Of a DNA stretch of 64,000 nucleotides, positions 36,301 to 47,303 are shown piece after piece (position 1 is the first letter of the stretch; each line of letters opens with the position of its first letter). Made by a program: the position numbers and the translations under genes. The stretch lies in NCBI RefSeq assembly GCF_947507565.1, contig NC_089190.1, positions 248,001 through 312,000 on the forward strand, read 5' to 3'. The notes below the pieces were generated by a model that saw only the letters and a list, made by a program, of their open reading frames with translations, was not told where the DNA came from and searched no databases. Source of the stretch: Oscarella lobularis (Eukaryota; Porifera; Homoscleromorpha; Homosclerophorida; Oscarellidae).

Positions 36301-39300
36301 CTCAGAAAAAGATTTCAAGAACAACAGATGCTCCATTCGATCGTCATTCGACATGCGGCGAAACTTTGGGAGTATCAATTCTAGATAAATATCTGCAAGA
36401 GATTTAGTATTAACATCCAAGCATTCGTAGAGAGCATATAATTCTGGTTGCCTCTTGAGAAAAAGCAGGGGAACGGATTCCATCCAAACCTCTTTACCAC
36501 ATAACAACAAAGATTCCGGCAAACAGACAGACTTTCCAGAGAATAAGGGCCGAAAGCTACCATCCACTGTTTCAAAAAGTGGAAGGGCGCCAAGATCATC
36601 GGAAGTAAAGCCCGTCGGCTGGCGAGAGCGACGGTCGACATGTGAATTGAAGTACTTTAAAAGACACAGAGACACCGATGCGTCGCAACAGAAGCACATC
36701 TTATTAGAACTAAGGTGCTGAAGGGCCTTTATAACTCTTCCGGGAAAGCCAAATGTGACTAGCCGTGATTTGACTAAGGCTGCAGCTGCTCTCTCCCCGA
36801 CAAGTTTAATTTGAAGAACGGGCATTCCCATTTCCATCACGGCTTTTTCAGCTGGAATATGAAAATCAGTAACATGTAACACAGTAAATCCAAGACTAAT
36901 AGGTACAAACACGGAATGAGAATGGCTGGTAGTTGGAATAAGGGGGTAATCGCTAAAGAAGTCTAGTGCATTTTCGAAAGTAGAACAAGCCAGTCCTTCC
37001 GTCATAATATATTCCCAAAATTGGGCAACCCAATTACTTAGAAAAGGCGGCTCTTCGTCTATCGTGTACCAGGCGAATGCCTTCAAAGGCAACCATTTTG
37101 TCCTTTGCAGTAGAGCAACAAAAGCAGACGGAGACAGTAAACGGATTGTCGGAGTAGTCTTCGCGATTTCAATGTAGCGAAAGTGGCTAAATGTCGAATC
37201 ACGAATGTGAGGGTGCACGAAAAGATCACGATTAGTCGGCAGGAGTTCCGGAAATCGAGAAAGATAGACAGGATAATTCTTCGAAAAAACTCTCAAACGT
37301 TCGTCTCCTGTGACCAAAAGAGGAAGTCCCTCCAGTTTTTTCAGAGAAAGCGATTCACCCTCTTGGGAAACGAACAGAAAGTTTAGAAGAAAGCCAACGA
37401 CAACCGGAGATTTAAAAAGTGTAGTCTTGATTTCACCAAGTGTAAACTTACGGGGACTCAATGACCACTCAAAGTGATAAAGAAAGCTGCAGACTGACTC
37501 AGGAGTTGTCATTTCAACTCCAGAATCACCAACGCTTTGCAAAGACGAAAATATTCTTTGAGTTGTAGTGACAACTGGAAGTCCGAGTAACAGAAGGAGT
37601 GCTTTCAGGACAATAGCGCCACTTGTTCCAAGGCGAAGCTGAACGGCTTCCTGGGACCAATAAAGAGCTCTACTAAAATGAACGCCTTGCCGTTCCACTG
37701 GTCCAATAGAATACCATCTCAATGAAGGCTTCATAGAAAAACTAGTGATAATAATGGAAGCAGCATCAACAGCAGCTCTATCCTGACTACGGAACTGAGA
37801 GTAGAGCTTTTTTCCGGAGTAGGAGGCGAGATCACTCAGCAGTTGTTGCTCGAACGACAGAAGGCAGTCTACATAAGCGAGAACGGGCGATGATGACTTT
37901 GTAAGACATTCGTAAACTTTGCAAGACAATCGATTCCAGTACGAATTGTTGTCGTCTTTGATGACAGGAAAGAGAGAGTGAAACCATGCAAGTCGGCTGC
38001 AAAAATCGGAATCGCCCTTACGCTCAGGAATGACATAGCGCTTGGCTTCTTCGAGAAAGGCAGCGTAAGCTGGAACAACACAGTAATCAATAAGATGCTC
38101 GTTCCAAGCCTGTTTCAGGTTGCACGTCCTTGCTGAAGAGCTGTCACGGAAGAGATCACGACGAGACGAGTCGAGGGCAAAATGTCCATTAACGTAGACC
38201 GGCAATGGTATTTTACCTGGCAGTGGTAAGAAACAGTAAGCCTTGCAGTCATACTTAATTTCAATCGCAAAAACCGAAGCTGCAACGCCTGCTCGAGGAA
38301 GCACGGCTTCTTCGGAAAAATCTCGAATATCCCCGTCACAAAGCGACTGATAACCAATCGATTGAAGCACAAGGCAACACTGTGAAGAGATATAACCTTT
38401 CTTATCTTCTATAATCGTCATTTCGTATTCGACTTGAAACCATGGAATTCGGAACGTTTCTACCTCTTTGGCAGCGGCAATTTTTTTAAACAATTCTCTT
38501 CGCTTCAGTGTCGCAGTTGAGTCCAATTCGGCGCAAACCGAGAATTCCTCTGTTCGTTCTTCATCATCAACAATCGAAAGTTTTATCGTCTTCAATGAAT
38601 TCAGAAAGAGCAGCAATTTAGAAGAAATGTCCGCAAAGTCTTCCAAAAGAATATTCATTTCATCACAACTTACTCCCTTTTTACGTATTGGTTCAGCTGG
38701 GCTATACCCGGTATGTCTCAGTGGAAATCGAAAGAGCGTGGCACCAGAAAGTTCATCAGCAGAAAAGACTGAATAATAGGCGTCTTTTACATCAGAAATT
38801 TTTTCCCAAAACCCTTCTTTCAAATAAAACTTTCGACCAGGCTTGTTGATTGACGAACCAGGAATGAACTTGCATAAAGGATCAAGGACACAAAAAACCT
38901 TATTGTCGGAGATAAAAGAGGGACAGTCTGTTAGATGGTAAACAGCGTTAAACCCAATTCCAAATTGACCGATTTTAGCAGCATCGTCCCTTTTACTGCC
39001 AAGTCCTAAGTTTTGAATTCCCGATAAATCATCTTCTGAAAAAGGACGATCATTGTAGACCAGCAATGCCGGACCCTGCAAGTGCTTCCAGCCGTCGCCA
39101 AACACTGTCCTAGCAGGATGATTCCGTTTGTCATAAACGATGTGAAGAGTAGACGCTCCAGCGTCGTCAGCGTTCTGAACAAGCTCCTTCAGAATCTGAA
39201 CTCCCCACGGATAGGCTCCTATAATGTTTCGTAGACGACGTGCTAAGGGTTCTTGCTGACCAAACTCTTCTCCAAACTCAACAGCGTGGTCGTCAAGACA

Positions 39301-42300
39301 ACTTTTTATATCTTTGTATTCGGACAGTGCACGTCGACTGCTGAGAAAAGGAACTCCCAGTTTCAAAGCCGTTTCACGCGTTATGCTTCCGTGAAGAACA
39401 TCGCAGTCGGTAAGGTCACTATTAGTGCACTCCGTATCGAAATATATAACGTCCGCACACGAAAGTAATCGTAGATTACAAGGATGATTGACCGGAACAA
39501 GCATCTTGCCAAGAATTGTTGGGGAAACTTCATCGACGTTTTTAGCAAACCAATCGAGAATTCTAACGGCTACCGTCAAATCGCGGCCGACATCTGCTGC
39601 TAACGCTTTGCCTTCGTCGTGAGATATCTTCATTTCAGTTAGAGCGTTCAGCAAGACAGATTGACTAAAATCAGATTTTATACCAAGAGCAGATTGAATT
39701 TTTGCAGAAGACAGATGAGAATAACCTCCTTGCCGAATTGTGAAGAGCCAAGGCTTCAAAGAACGAATATCAATGCAAGAAACGGCGAGGCGATTAGCGG
39801 AAACAAATCCAACGTCGTCACTGATCCAAATAAAGTTAGGATCCGAAAACTGTCTAGTAATAGCGTCTTCAAGAGAGGCCTGAGACAAGTACTGAGGCAA
39901 AAGGGAAAGAAGCGTTGCCATCATTTTGCCAAATTGCACCCCGAAACTCTCCTTATCTGATTTGTATTTCTCCATGGCCTTCAACCAGTGTTTGAGAACG
40001 CTATCCAAAGTCACTTGACAAAGTCCAAGAAACTCGAGAAGGCTCTCGTTTTGAACAATGCCTCCCTTTAAAATGAATTCAGTGCTGCCAACAAGGAAAG
40101 ACAACTCCTCAAGAGAAAGTTCACTGCAGGCAAGAGCACAGACGGTTTCAGAAGGAAGAGCAGTTTTACAGCAGTCACTCTTCCATGGCAAAGTAGAAGG
40201 ATACGAACAAGGAGCACTGTCCTCAACAGGACACCACTTAATCTCTTTCAATAAATCAGCAACAGTCGAACCAAACGCCGAGAAAAATGATTCAGAAAGC
40301 CGCTTTTCTACCCACAAAAATCTATCTTCACAGACGAAAAGACTAAGCAGCGCTTCGCCTTTTTCTGCGTCCCCCGCTGAAGCTTCATGGGCTATTTCGA
40401 CAATTTCCGAACCTGAAATTGACTCCAACGGACGAAAACATACGATACCAGAGAGAAGACGACCATACTTTTTGGAAAGAGCAAAGGGTCCTTCAGGAAA
40501 AACCGCCTTGTCACGAAAAAGCTTCGACAATAGAGGAGAAGACGGCTCGAAAAGTTCTGACGGTTTCTTTATGGTCCCGTCTGCCACTGGAATAAAAGGG
40601 AGCTCGTTAATGTGCTTGCGCACGACGTCGGGAAGGGGATGATGATTATCTAGATTATCTAGAAGATACTTCACTACCGATGTTGTGTAGTCCATTCCGG
40701 ACGTTTCCATATCAGGAAAAACAACTTCAGTAAACAACTCCTCAAAAGTCAACTGTCGATGAAAAGACGACAGATTACGTAGGACAGTCGATTCTTCATG
40801 ATTCGGAAAAGAAAGTAAAGGACGCATTAGTGAAAGATTCTTTACCGACTCCGGAACAGATTCCCGACACTTTTGCAAACTTGAATAAGCAGGTGAATTA
40901 TAAAGACGAAAAAGAGGCATTGACAGCAATGCGGACTCCATTGCTGATGTAAGAGAAACATTGCGAATCACGCGAGATAGGAAGGATAGCACTTCTTGAC
41001 ACTGAATCGCTGACCAATTGTGAAAAGAAGAAACGGAGAGGGGAACCTGAGCAATACAATGCAACACTTTATCCTGAGTCCACACGTACTTCGTCAATTC
41101 GTAATTCGAAGAAATAGAAATATAATCAGGGCAATCCTGCAAAACAACGCATCCGGCGCTTCTGAAAGTGGACGCAACATTCCGTGACATTGGCAAAGCT
41201 GAATCGTGTTCAGCAAAGATGACGTTCCTTCCACGGACGAGCTTCGCTACAGATGTGAAGTTGTCACAAGGTACGACAAAGTAGCCAACGAATTCATCAT
41301 ATTTATTATGAGCACCAATCCATTCCCACACGTCCTGCATCCACTGACGGCTAGGTTGGTCTGACCATGGAAGAGTCGATTTCTCCTCTTGCAATGGCCA
41401 GTAACTAGTTAAAATTTGTTTGAGCAGCGACGAGACGTGACGATGTTTAAGTTTCACAAGCGAAAGCGCTGAGCGACATTGATGCGACGTTAGTTTCGAG
41501 AACAGGTCTTCCCTCAAAGCGCAGTGCAAGAATATGTTGTCCATTCCTGGGAAAAGAGATAACGGGATATTATCGTTTCCTATGAAAACTTTCTGTGGCG
41601 ATGTCGACATATAAAACTCAACAAAAGAGTCGTCGTTCACTGGCAGTAAAAACAGCCCGACTAAATCGGCGTAGTCTTCATCTTTCAAAACAAACGCAAG
41701 AAGGCTAAGCTTTCTTTCGCGACTGAGCTCAGCCAAGCCGCAAAAACGATTTCTTAACAACGCTCGGACAAACTTCGAGTCAAACGGTTGGTAGCAGGCA
41801 GCCTTTAGGCAAGCAAGAACATTTTTCGGAGGCAAAACAACAGGCACTCCAATTCCAATCATTTCCTCGTATGCAACTCTGTCGTCCGGATTCAATTCTG
41901 AAGATTCACTGACGACAGCTTTGGAAAGAGAAATCCACGAACCTTCGCTTTCCGTCCAAAAAACATCTCCGCACAGTAAACGACGTAGAAAGCGATCAAC
42001 AACACCTTTCCAATGATGTTTAACATCCGAAGGATCCGGCCAGGCTCGGTAGACGGTACCGTGATCCAAAGACAAAGAAATTGCTTTATGTATCAAAGCA
42101 TCGTATGCTGGAGCCATTAGATGTTCGAGCAGTAAACTATTCCACTCGACTTCTTTAGTTTGACAGTCTGAAGCTCCCCATTTCAAGCTTCCTCTGTCAT
42201 CAGCAACGCTGAACGATCCGTGAACGTGCACGGGTAATCCCGTGTTGCTTTCGCCCGTGGGAGGAAGAGGCAGAAAGCAAAACACTCGGCCTGGGTCTTC

Positions 42301-43812
42301 AGCCTGGGCAGTCAAGGGTGGGAGTGAGAGTGCAAGGCCAATCCGAGGCAATTGATGAATCTCTTCACTGAGTTTCAAAAGAACTGACATCTCTTTTGAG
42401 ATATAGTGCGAAATTAACCATCTCTGCCGAGTAAGAATTTGGGCTTCGATGTCCCGACAGGTAACCACTGCTTCTTCCACCAGTACCTCACCTTTCTCAA
42501 CACGGACATTAATTCGTTCTCTCGCATGACGAACAGCTTGCCGAGTCTCTTTATCTATGCAGACGCTGAACACCTTTACAGGTGACTCACTTCCTGGCCG
42601 CCATTCAAAGAGCTTGATCGATGAAACGGAATTGAGAAAAAGAGGTACGAGGTGAGCGTCTTGCTTAAAGGACTCAAACAACGTAGTGCGAATGGTTTCC
42701 GGAGAGTGGACGCTTTTGCTCAAATCCGATTCGTCACCGTCGTTTCTCAAAGGAAACCGAAAGAGAGTTGCATCGTACGATGAAGCAGTCATGCTGCATC
42801 CAAATACGTTGTACGGATCAAACTGATCACGGTACAATTCAGAAGCTGAGAAAGTGCACCCTTGACCACCTTCTTTGAAATACTTCTCTTGGGGATCAAA
42901 GAAGCCAATTTTGCCGCCGCTCACTACACTGGGTAGATCTAGGAAGAAGTTTAAAAGAAAAATTCATCTTTCGCCAGGTCTTACTACCTGTTAGGTGATA
43001 AACAGAATTGAAACCAATTCCAAAACGACCCACTTTCGAGGGATCGTTTTCCTTTACGCTTCCACGAAGTGTTTGTATACTCTCCCAGTCGCTGTCCTTG
43101 AAAGCAGCGTCGTTCTGAGAGTAAAGCGCTGGCCCTTGAAATCGAGCCATTTCCGGGTTGATAAGAGATTCTGTGCCATATGCATCTGGCCTTGCATCGA
43201 GAAGAAACTTCACTTTGGTTGCACCAGCGTCGTCCGCATTTTGAATTAGCTCCTGTTCACAAGCTGAAATTGACCAACACAAAATATTTTCGTGGACTAC
43301 TGTACCTTCAGAATCTGCTCATGAGGGTATTTGTTCAGTATGACTTTAATTTGCTTCCACAAGGGTGAACCTTTCTGGCGAAATTTAAACCCGAAAACAT
43401 CTAAAAAAATACATAAAATTAAAGTATTTTTACGACAGATATGAAAAAAAATGAAGACGTATACGTGAGGGCCGACTGTAACCCCACTCAGTAGGTGATT
43501 AGAAAGGTTTTCCTCTATTAGGGAATACTGTTATCGAGTGCCGAGGAGAAACGTCATTTATAAATAGGGTAAGCAGTTACAAACAAGACGTCGTGATCTC
43601 TTGGGAGAAACAAAGAAAGAGGGGCGTGGCTCAGCGGGGTAAGTAAAACGGAGTTCTGCAAAAAATACAATACAGAAAGAGCCAATGACTAACTTAGAGC
43701 AAGCAAAAGTAGTTTGAGAGAGACCCTTCACGTCGCCATAAGGCTTCGCTTGGCCTCACTAACAGAACCAAGACACAAACGACACCAACACAGGTCAGAC
43801 TGTACCAGACAT
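33361..43812 (-). CDS. Sacsin-like protein A: two HATPase modules and C-terminal HEPN
   Basis: The model is four coding exons, 43812-43806, 43400-43306, 43252-42988 and 42938-33361, totalling 9945 nt (3314 aa). Phases agree at every join. The first exon is only ATG TCT G. Exon 3 has the first sacsin-type HATPase ([27 protein letters not shown]). A second follows around residue 1300 ([30 protein letters not shown]). The C-terminus is a HEPN domain ([20 protein letters not shown] ... [18 protein letters not shown]) with an R-x4-H motif (RLSKSH). Human sacsin is larger (about 4580 aa) and adds ubiquitin-like and DnaJ domains, not seen here. Sacsins are linked to chaperone function, and HEPN domains bind nucleotides or act as RNases. 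The role here is unknown. The 9578-nt last exon is intact. Confidence 0.88.
43806..43812 (-). other. 7-nt first coding exon of sacsin-like A
   Basis: ATGTCTG is followed by GTACAGTC. It joins in phase with AT GTT TTC at 43400. The paralogue has the same arrangement at 47304-47310, and the surrounding sequence is conserved in inverted orientation. Confidence 0.7.
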
Positions 43813-44057
43813 CGAATGAGCACTTGAAGGAGATCGAAAAACAGTCGCACGTCTCACTTTGGCCTCTAGCTGTTTAGTTGAGCCGGAGAAAGAGAACGCT
43901 ATGTTTGCGCTTGCGCGATCACGTGCGAACCGTAAGAGTACTTCTCTACGAAGCGAAGCCAGGCGAAAGGTTATTCGACGTCTTCGTTTGCGAGACACAC
44001 TAAATAGACCGCCTATCTTGTGTTACGGTTAGGCCGGACGTCAGACAGCTACGGCTT
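43813..44057. promoter_or_regulatory. Probable shared head-to-head promoter, sacsin-like A / Kelch-Death gene
   Basis: About 245 bp separate the divergent start codons. The word GATCGCGCAAGCGCA (and CACGTGA close by) recurs, inverted, upstream of sacsin-like B at about 47200-47225, suggesting a conserved promoter or 5' UTR element. Promoter activity is inferred. Confidence 0.45.
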
Positions 44058-46690
44058 TTGAAGATATCTGTAGTTCAACGGTTGTACGACGAAATGGTGC
44101 AACCAGAATCACCTCAACCTCGATATGATCAAGAATGTGCGTTTATCGGCGATGAATTACATCTCTTCGGTGGAAGAAAGGGCGATCGTAGTTATTATTT
44201 CCCGCGCAACGAAATCTGGACATTTGATGTCAAGGAAGAGAAGAAATGGTTCCGCAATTTTGCCCAAGGAAAGAATATTCCTCCTCCTTGCGAGGGAGCA
44301 CGATGCGTGGTCATCAATGGAATCATGTATTCGTACGGGGGAGAGAAGGAAGACGGGGGTCGTCTGGGAGAGGTGTTTGGTTTGGATCCAGAGAAAATGA
44401 AATGGATCCAAGTAGCCACGCCCATGAAAAGAAAGAAACCATGGCAACGTCTCTCCTGTTGTTGTGGGCTATCGGAGTGAGACTGATCATGTTTGGGGGA
44501 AAGAGCGAAGACATTCGTCGAGGTCGTCTCCAATCAGGAGCCCAATCGAATGGGTATGTGAATAATGAGATTTATGAATTTGTATTTGAGGAGGGAAGAG
44601 AAAAAGGTAAATTTCATGAATTGAAATCTGGGAATAATTCAAATGTTGATGTCTAGGATATTGGTTGGATGTGGAATTAAGCGGAGAAAGACCACAACCA
44701 CGTCAATGTGCTGCCATGGAAACAATTGATCAGCATCGAGGATTACTCCATGGAGGGACTGACTTTTCGAATGCATTTGATGATGCATTTGTGATTGATT
44801 TGAGAGAAAAGGTATATAGTAATTATATTTGGCAATAGTTAATGATTTGAAATAGAAATGGATTTCCGTCAATTTCCTTCCAAAACCATCCGCTCGATCT
44901 CGTCACAAAATCTGTCGATTATCAAAAACAGGATTCAAAGAAAGAAATTGTTTTTTTCTTGTTGGTGGGTACAACGTAGAAATTGAATTTTCAGACCACG
45001 CTTACATTATTGATTTTGAAAAAAGGAAATCTTACGCGTTACAGAATCAGAGCTATTGATATCAACTTCTGATTACTTTTATTAGTTTCACGTAAACCCG
45101 GAAGTGGCACCTATTGTAAATTGCGAGACTCTCCATTGCGTAGAGAGTCGTGATGGGTCAGCTCATATCATTGCCACACAAGGAGAAGACTGGGCAAAAA
45201 GGCAAAAGGAAATTTTGATTGAGTTCTTTCTTGGTAAGAAGGAATGACGATATTATCCTATTTCATTATTTTCTAGGTCCATCAAACGAGTCGTGGATGC
45301 AGATTGAAACTCAGATACTTCCTTCCGCGAATTTGGTATCAACAGTGCCTCCTAATGAATTACTAAACATTAGGGAACTTGAAAGAGAATTGGAAGCAAT
45401 GAGGCGAGGGTTTCTGTAATATTGTTTCTATAAATGATAATTACTTTTAGAATGGAAGTGGAGAAACTTCGAAATGAAAGGTTAAATAGATTAATAACAA
45501 TTGAGTCACGTGACATCTTCAATTATGTAGAGCCCAATCTCATCAAGTCATAGAAGAACAAAGAAGACAATTTGAGGAAGAGAGACTGCAAAAGCAAGTT
45601 AAATATAGGTAATGAATTTTTGCGAAAGAATTCTTTTTGCAGAACAAGATTGGAAGTACGAAACCAGTCTTTGGAAGAAGAGAGATCTTGTCTTGTAGAG
45701 CAAAGGAAAAAATGAATCAATTATAATTTTGTCACGTGACTATTGCACTTGTAGAACCAAGTTGGAAGAAAGAGCCCAATCTCTTGAAGAAGACAAATTA
45801 CTACTCAGAGAGCAAAGGCAAGAAATTAGAAAAAAACACCGAAAAATTATGAAATTTTCTGTTTAAGGAGTGGGTTTGAGATCCGTTGCAATTCTCTGAG
45901 GTATTGCAAGAAATAATGATTAATTAACATCGCATGATACCGTTTTTCTTTAGGACAAAAAATCGCGATTTGGAAAGAGAAAAGAGAGACGCGACTCACG
46001 CTTCGGAAGCTCAGAGGTATAGTCATACTGTATTGTCTATCGTGTGATGTTAGATAGCATTCTTGTTGCAGAACTAAATTGGAAATTCAATCCAGAGATC
46101 TTCACAAAGAGATCGTTCACCTAAAAGAAGACCTTCAAACCACAAAGTGAAGTTCTATCAATAAATAAATAAACACATCTGATTACACGTTTTTAGAATT
46201 GAATTAGAAGCAGTCCGGGAATCTCACCGTCGACTCATCGATTATCTTGCAACCAACCCTCACCGCAGTTCCATTGACCAGGGATTCCATGCAGCGCGTA
46301 AATATATTATAATGTAATCATGATTTTAATAAAATAATTTTATTTTCAGAAGGTTCTAATGCTTCAAGCGATAGAGAAGTTGATCGAAAAGTAACGGACG
46401 AAGAGCTTCAGCAATTGGCTCCTAAACTCATTGACCAGTGGAAAGAGGTTTCTCGTCGATTGCCAGGAGAGAAAGAAAGCGAGGCAGCATTAGAAATAAA
46501 GCACAGGAGCAATCCAAAAGAACTTGTCTACTCCATGCTCAACAGCTGGCACATTCTCAATGGATCAGATGCAACTGTAAAGAGCATCTGTAAAGCTCTT
46601 CTAAAACGACCCGTTATCCATCGGCTTGCTGCAGAGGAGGTCTTTGGAATAAGTGCTGTTAAACACGTTTTACGTGATTTTGGTTATTGA
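44058..46690 (+). CDS. Kelch-repeat / coiled-coil / Death-domain protein
   Basis: The N-terminal part (44058-about 44820) has Kelch-type repeats (PQPRYDQECAFIGDELHLFGGRKG, NEIWTFDVKE, ARCVVINGIMYSYGGEKEDG, VRLIMFGGKSEDIR, HRGLLHGGTDF). The frame changes near 44440 between the second and third Kelch strands without an obvious intron. At least five short exons between 45450 and 46260 begin similarly (AACNAANTTGGAA) and encode coiled-coil heptads (RTKLEERAQSLEEDK type). The last exon (46351-46690) encodes a Death domain (LQQLAPKLIDQWKEVSRRLP ... SICKALLKRPVIHRLAAEEV). The assembly would suit a signalling scaffold with a beta-propeller sensor and Death adaptor; that is inference. The exact start (44058 or 44094) and some exon borders are uncertain. 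Confidence 0.7.
45450..46260 (+). repeat. Tandemly duplicated coiled-coil mini-exons
   Basis: Short exons starting near 45451, 45529, 45644, 45755, 45954 and 46071 begin after an AG with similar words (AACAAGATTGGAAG, AACCAAGTTGGAAG, AACTAAATTGGAAA) and encode similar heptads (LEERAQSLEED, LEVRNQSLEEE). Confidence 0.65.
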
Positions 46691-46749
46691 TTAATTATTT
46701 CATTCTACTCTATCCCTTTCCAATTTTTTTATTGTTGCGCGATGCGCTG

Positions 46750-47303
46750 TAGTTTTAACGGGGTAGTCTCATTCATTCTCCCTTGTCTTTTATCATTTTT
46801 GTAGTTTTAGCGAGAATTCTTGTATCCGGGATGTCGATCACCCGTTTTGCTGTAGCCAGAGATATAGCCGTGGGAATTTTTTTGCAGATGGCGTCTTGGC
46901 TCACCGATGTCGTCGCGAATCATGATGTTGACCGGTTTGTCGGTCTGCACGAAAACCGAGCCTATTTTCGTGGAAAGAACGACCTCGATGCCTCTGTTGT
47001 AGTTCAAAAGGGCGGGATTATCCGAGATACTCTGATGACGACGGTAGGAGGGGCGGAAATTACAAGAAAAAAGTTTAGTGCTCAGTTTTCAAGCCTTTTC
47101 GTCTAGATAGAGATGTACCAGAATGGTGAAGTCTCTCGGAAACCCTAGGGCCAGAGCCCTATATAATCATTGTCTAGGGCTCTGCCCAGGGCACGATTCT
47201 CACGTGATCGCGCAAGCGCAATTGTTCCGACTCAACGAGCTCAGAGCTACAGGCTAAAGCGAGACGTGCAACTGTTTTTGGATCGCCTTCAAGTGCATAT
47301 TCG
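46750..47303 (+). promoter_or_regulatory. 5' region of sacsin-like B
   Basis: The stretch 47200-47310 is the inverted counterpart of 43800-43925. Conserved words include GATCGCGCAAGCGCA, GAGACGTGCAACTGTTTTT and TTCGATGTCTGGTAC. In A the reading frame upstream of the ATG is open and similar (RRATVFRSPSSA), but the frames diverge further upstream, so the ATG at 47304 is preferred as start. Confidence 0.45.

Noticed and set aside
40058-40642. 194-aa plus-strand ORF inside sacsin-like A
   Set aside because: Antisense shadow of a 9.6-kb conserved exon.
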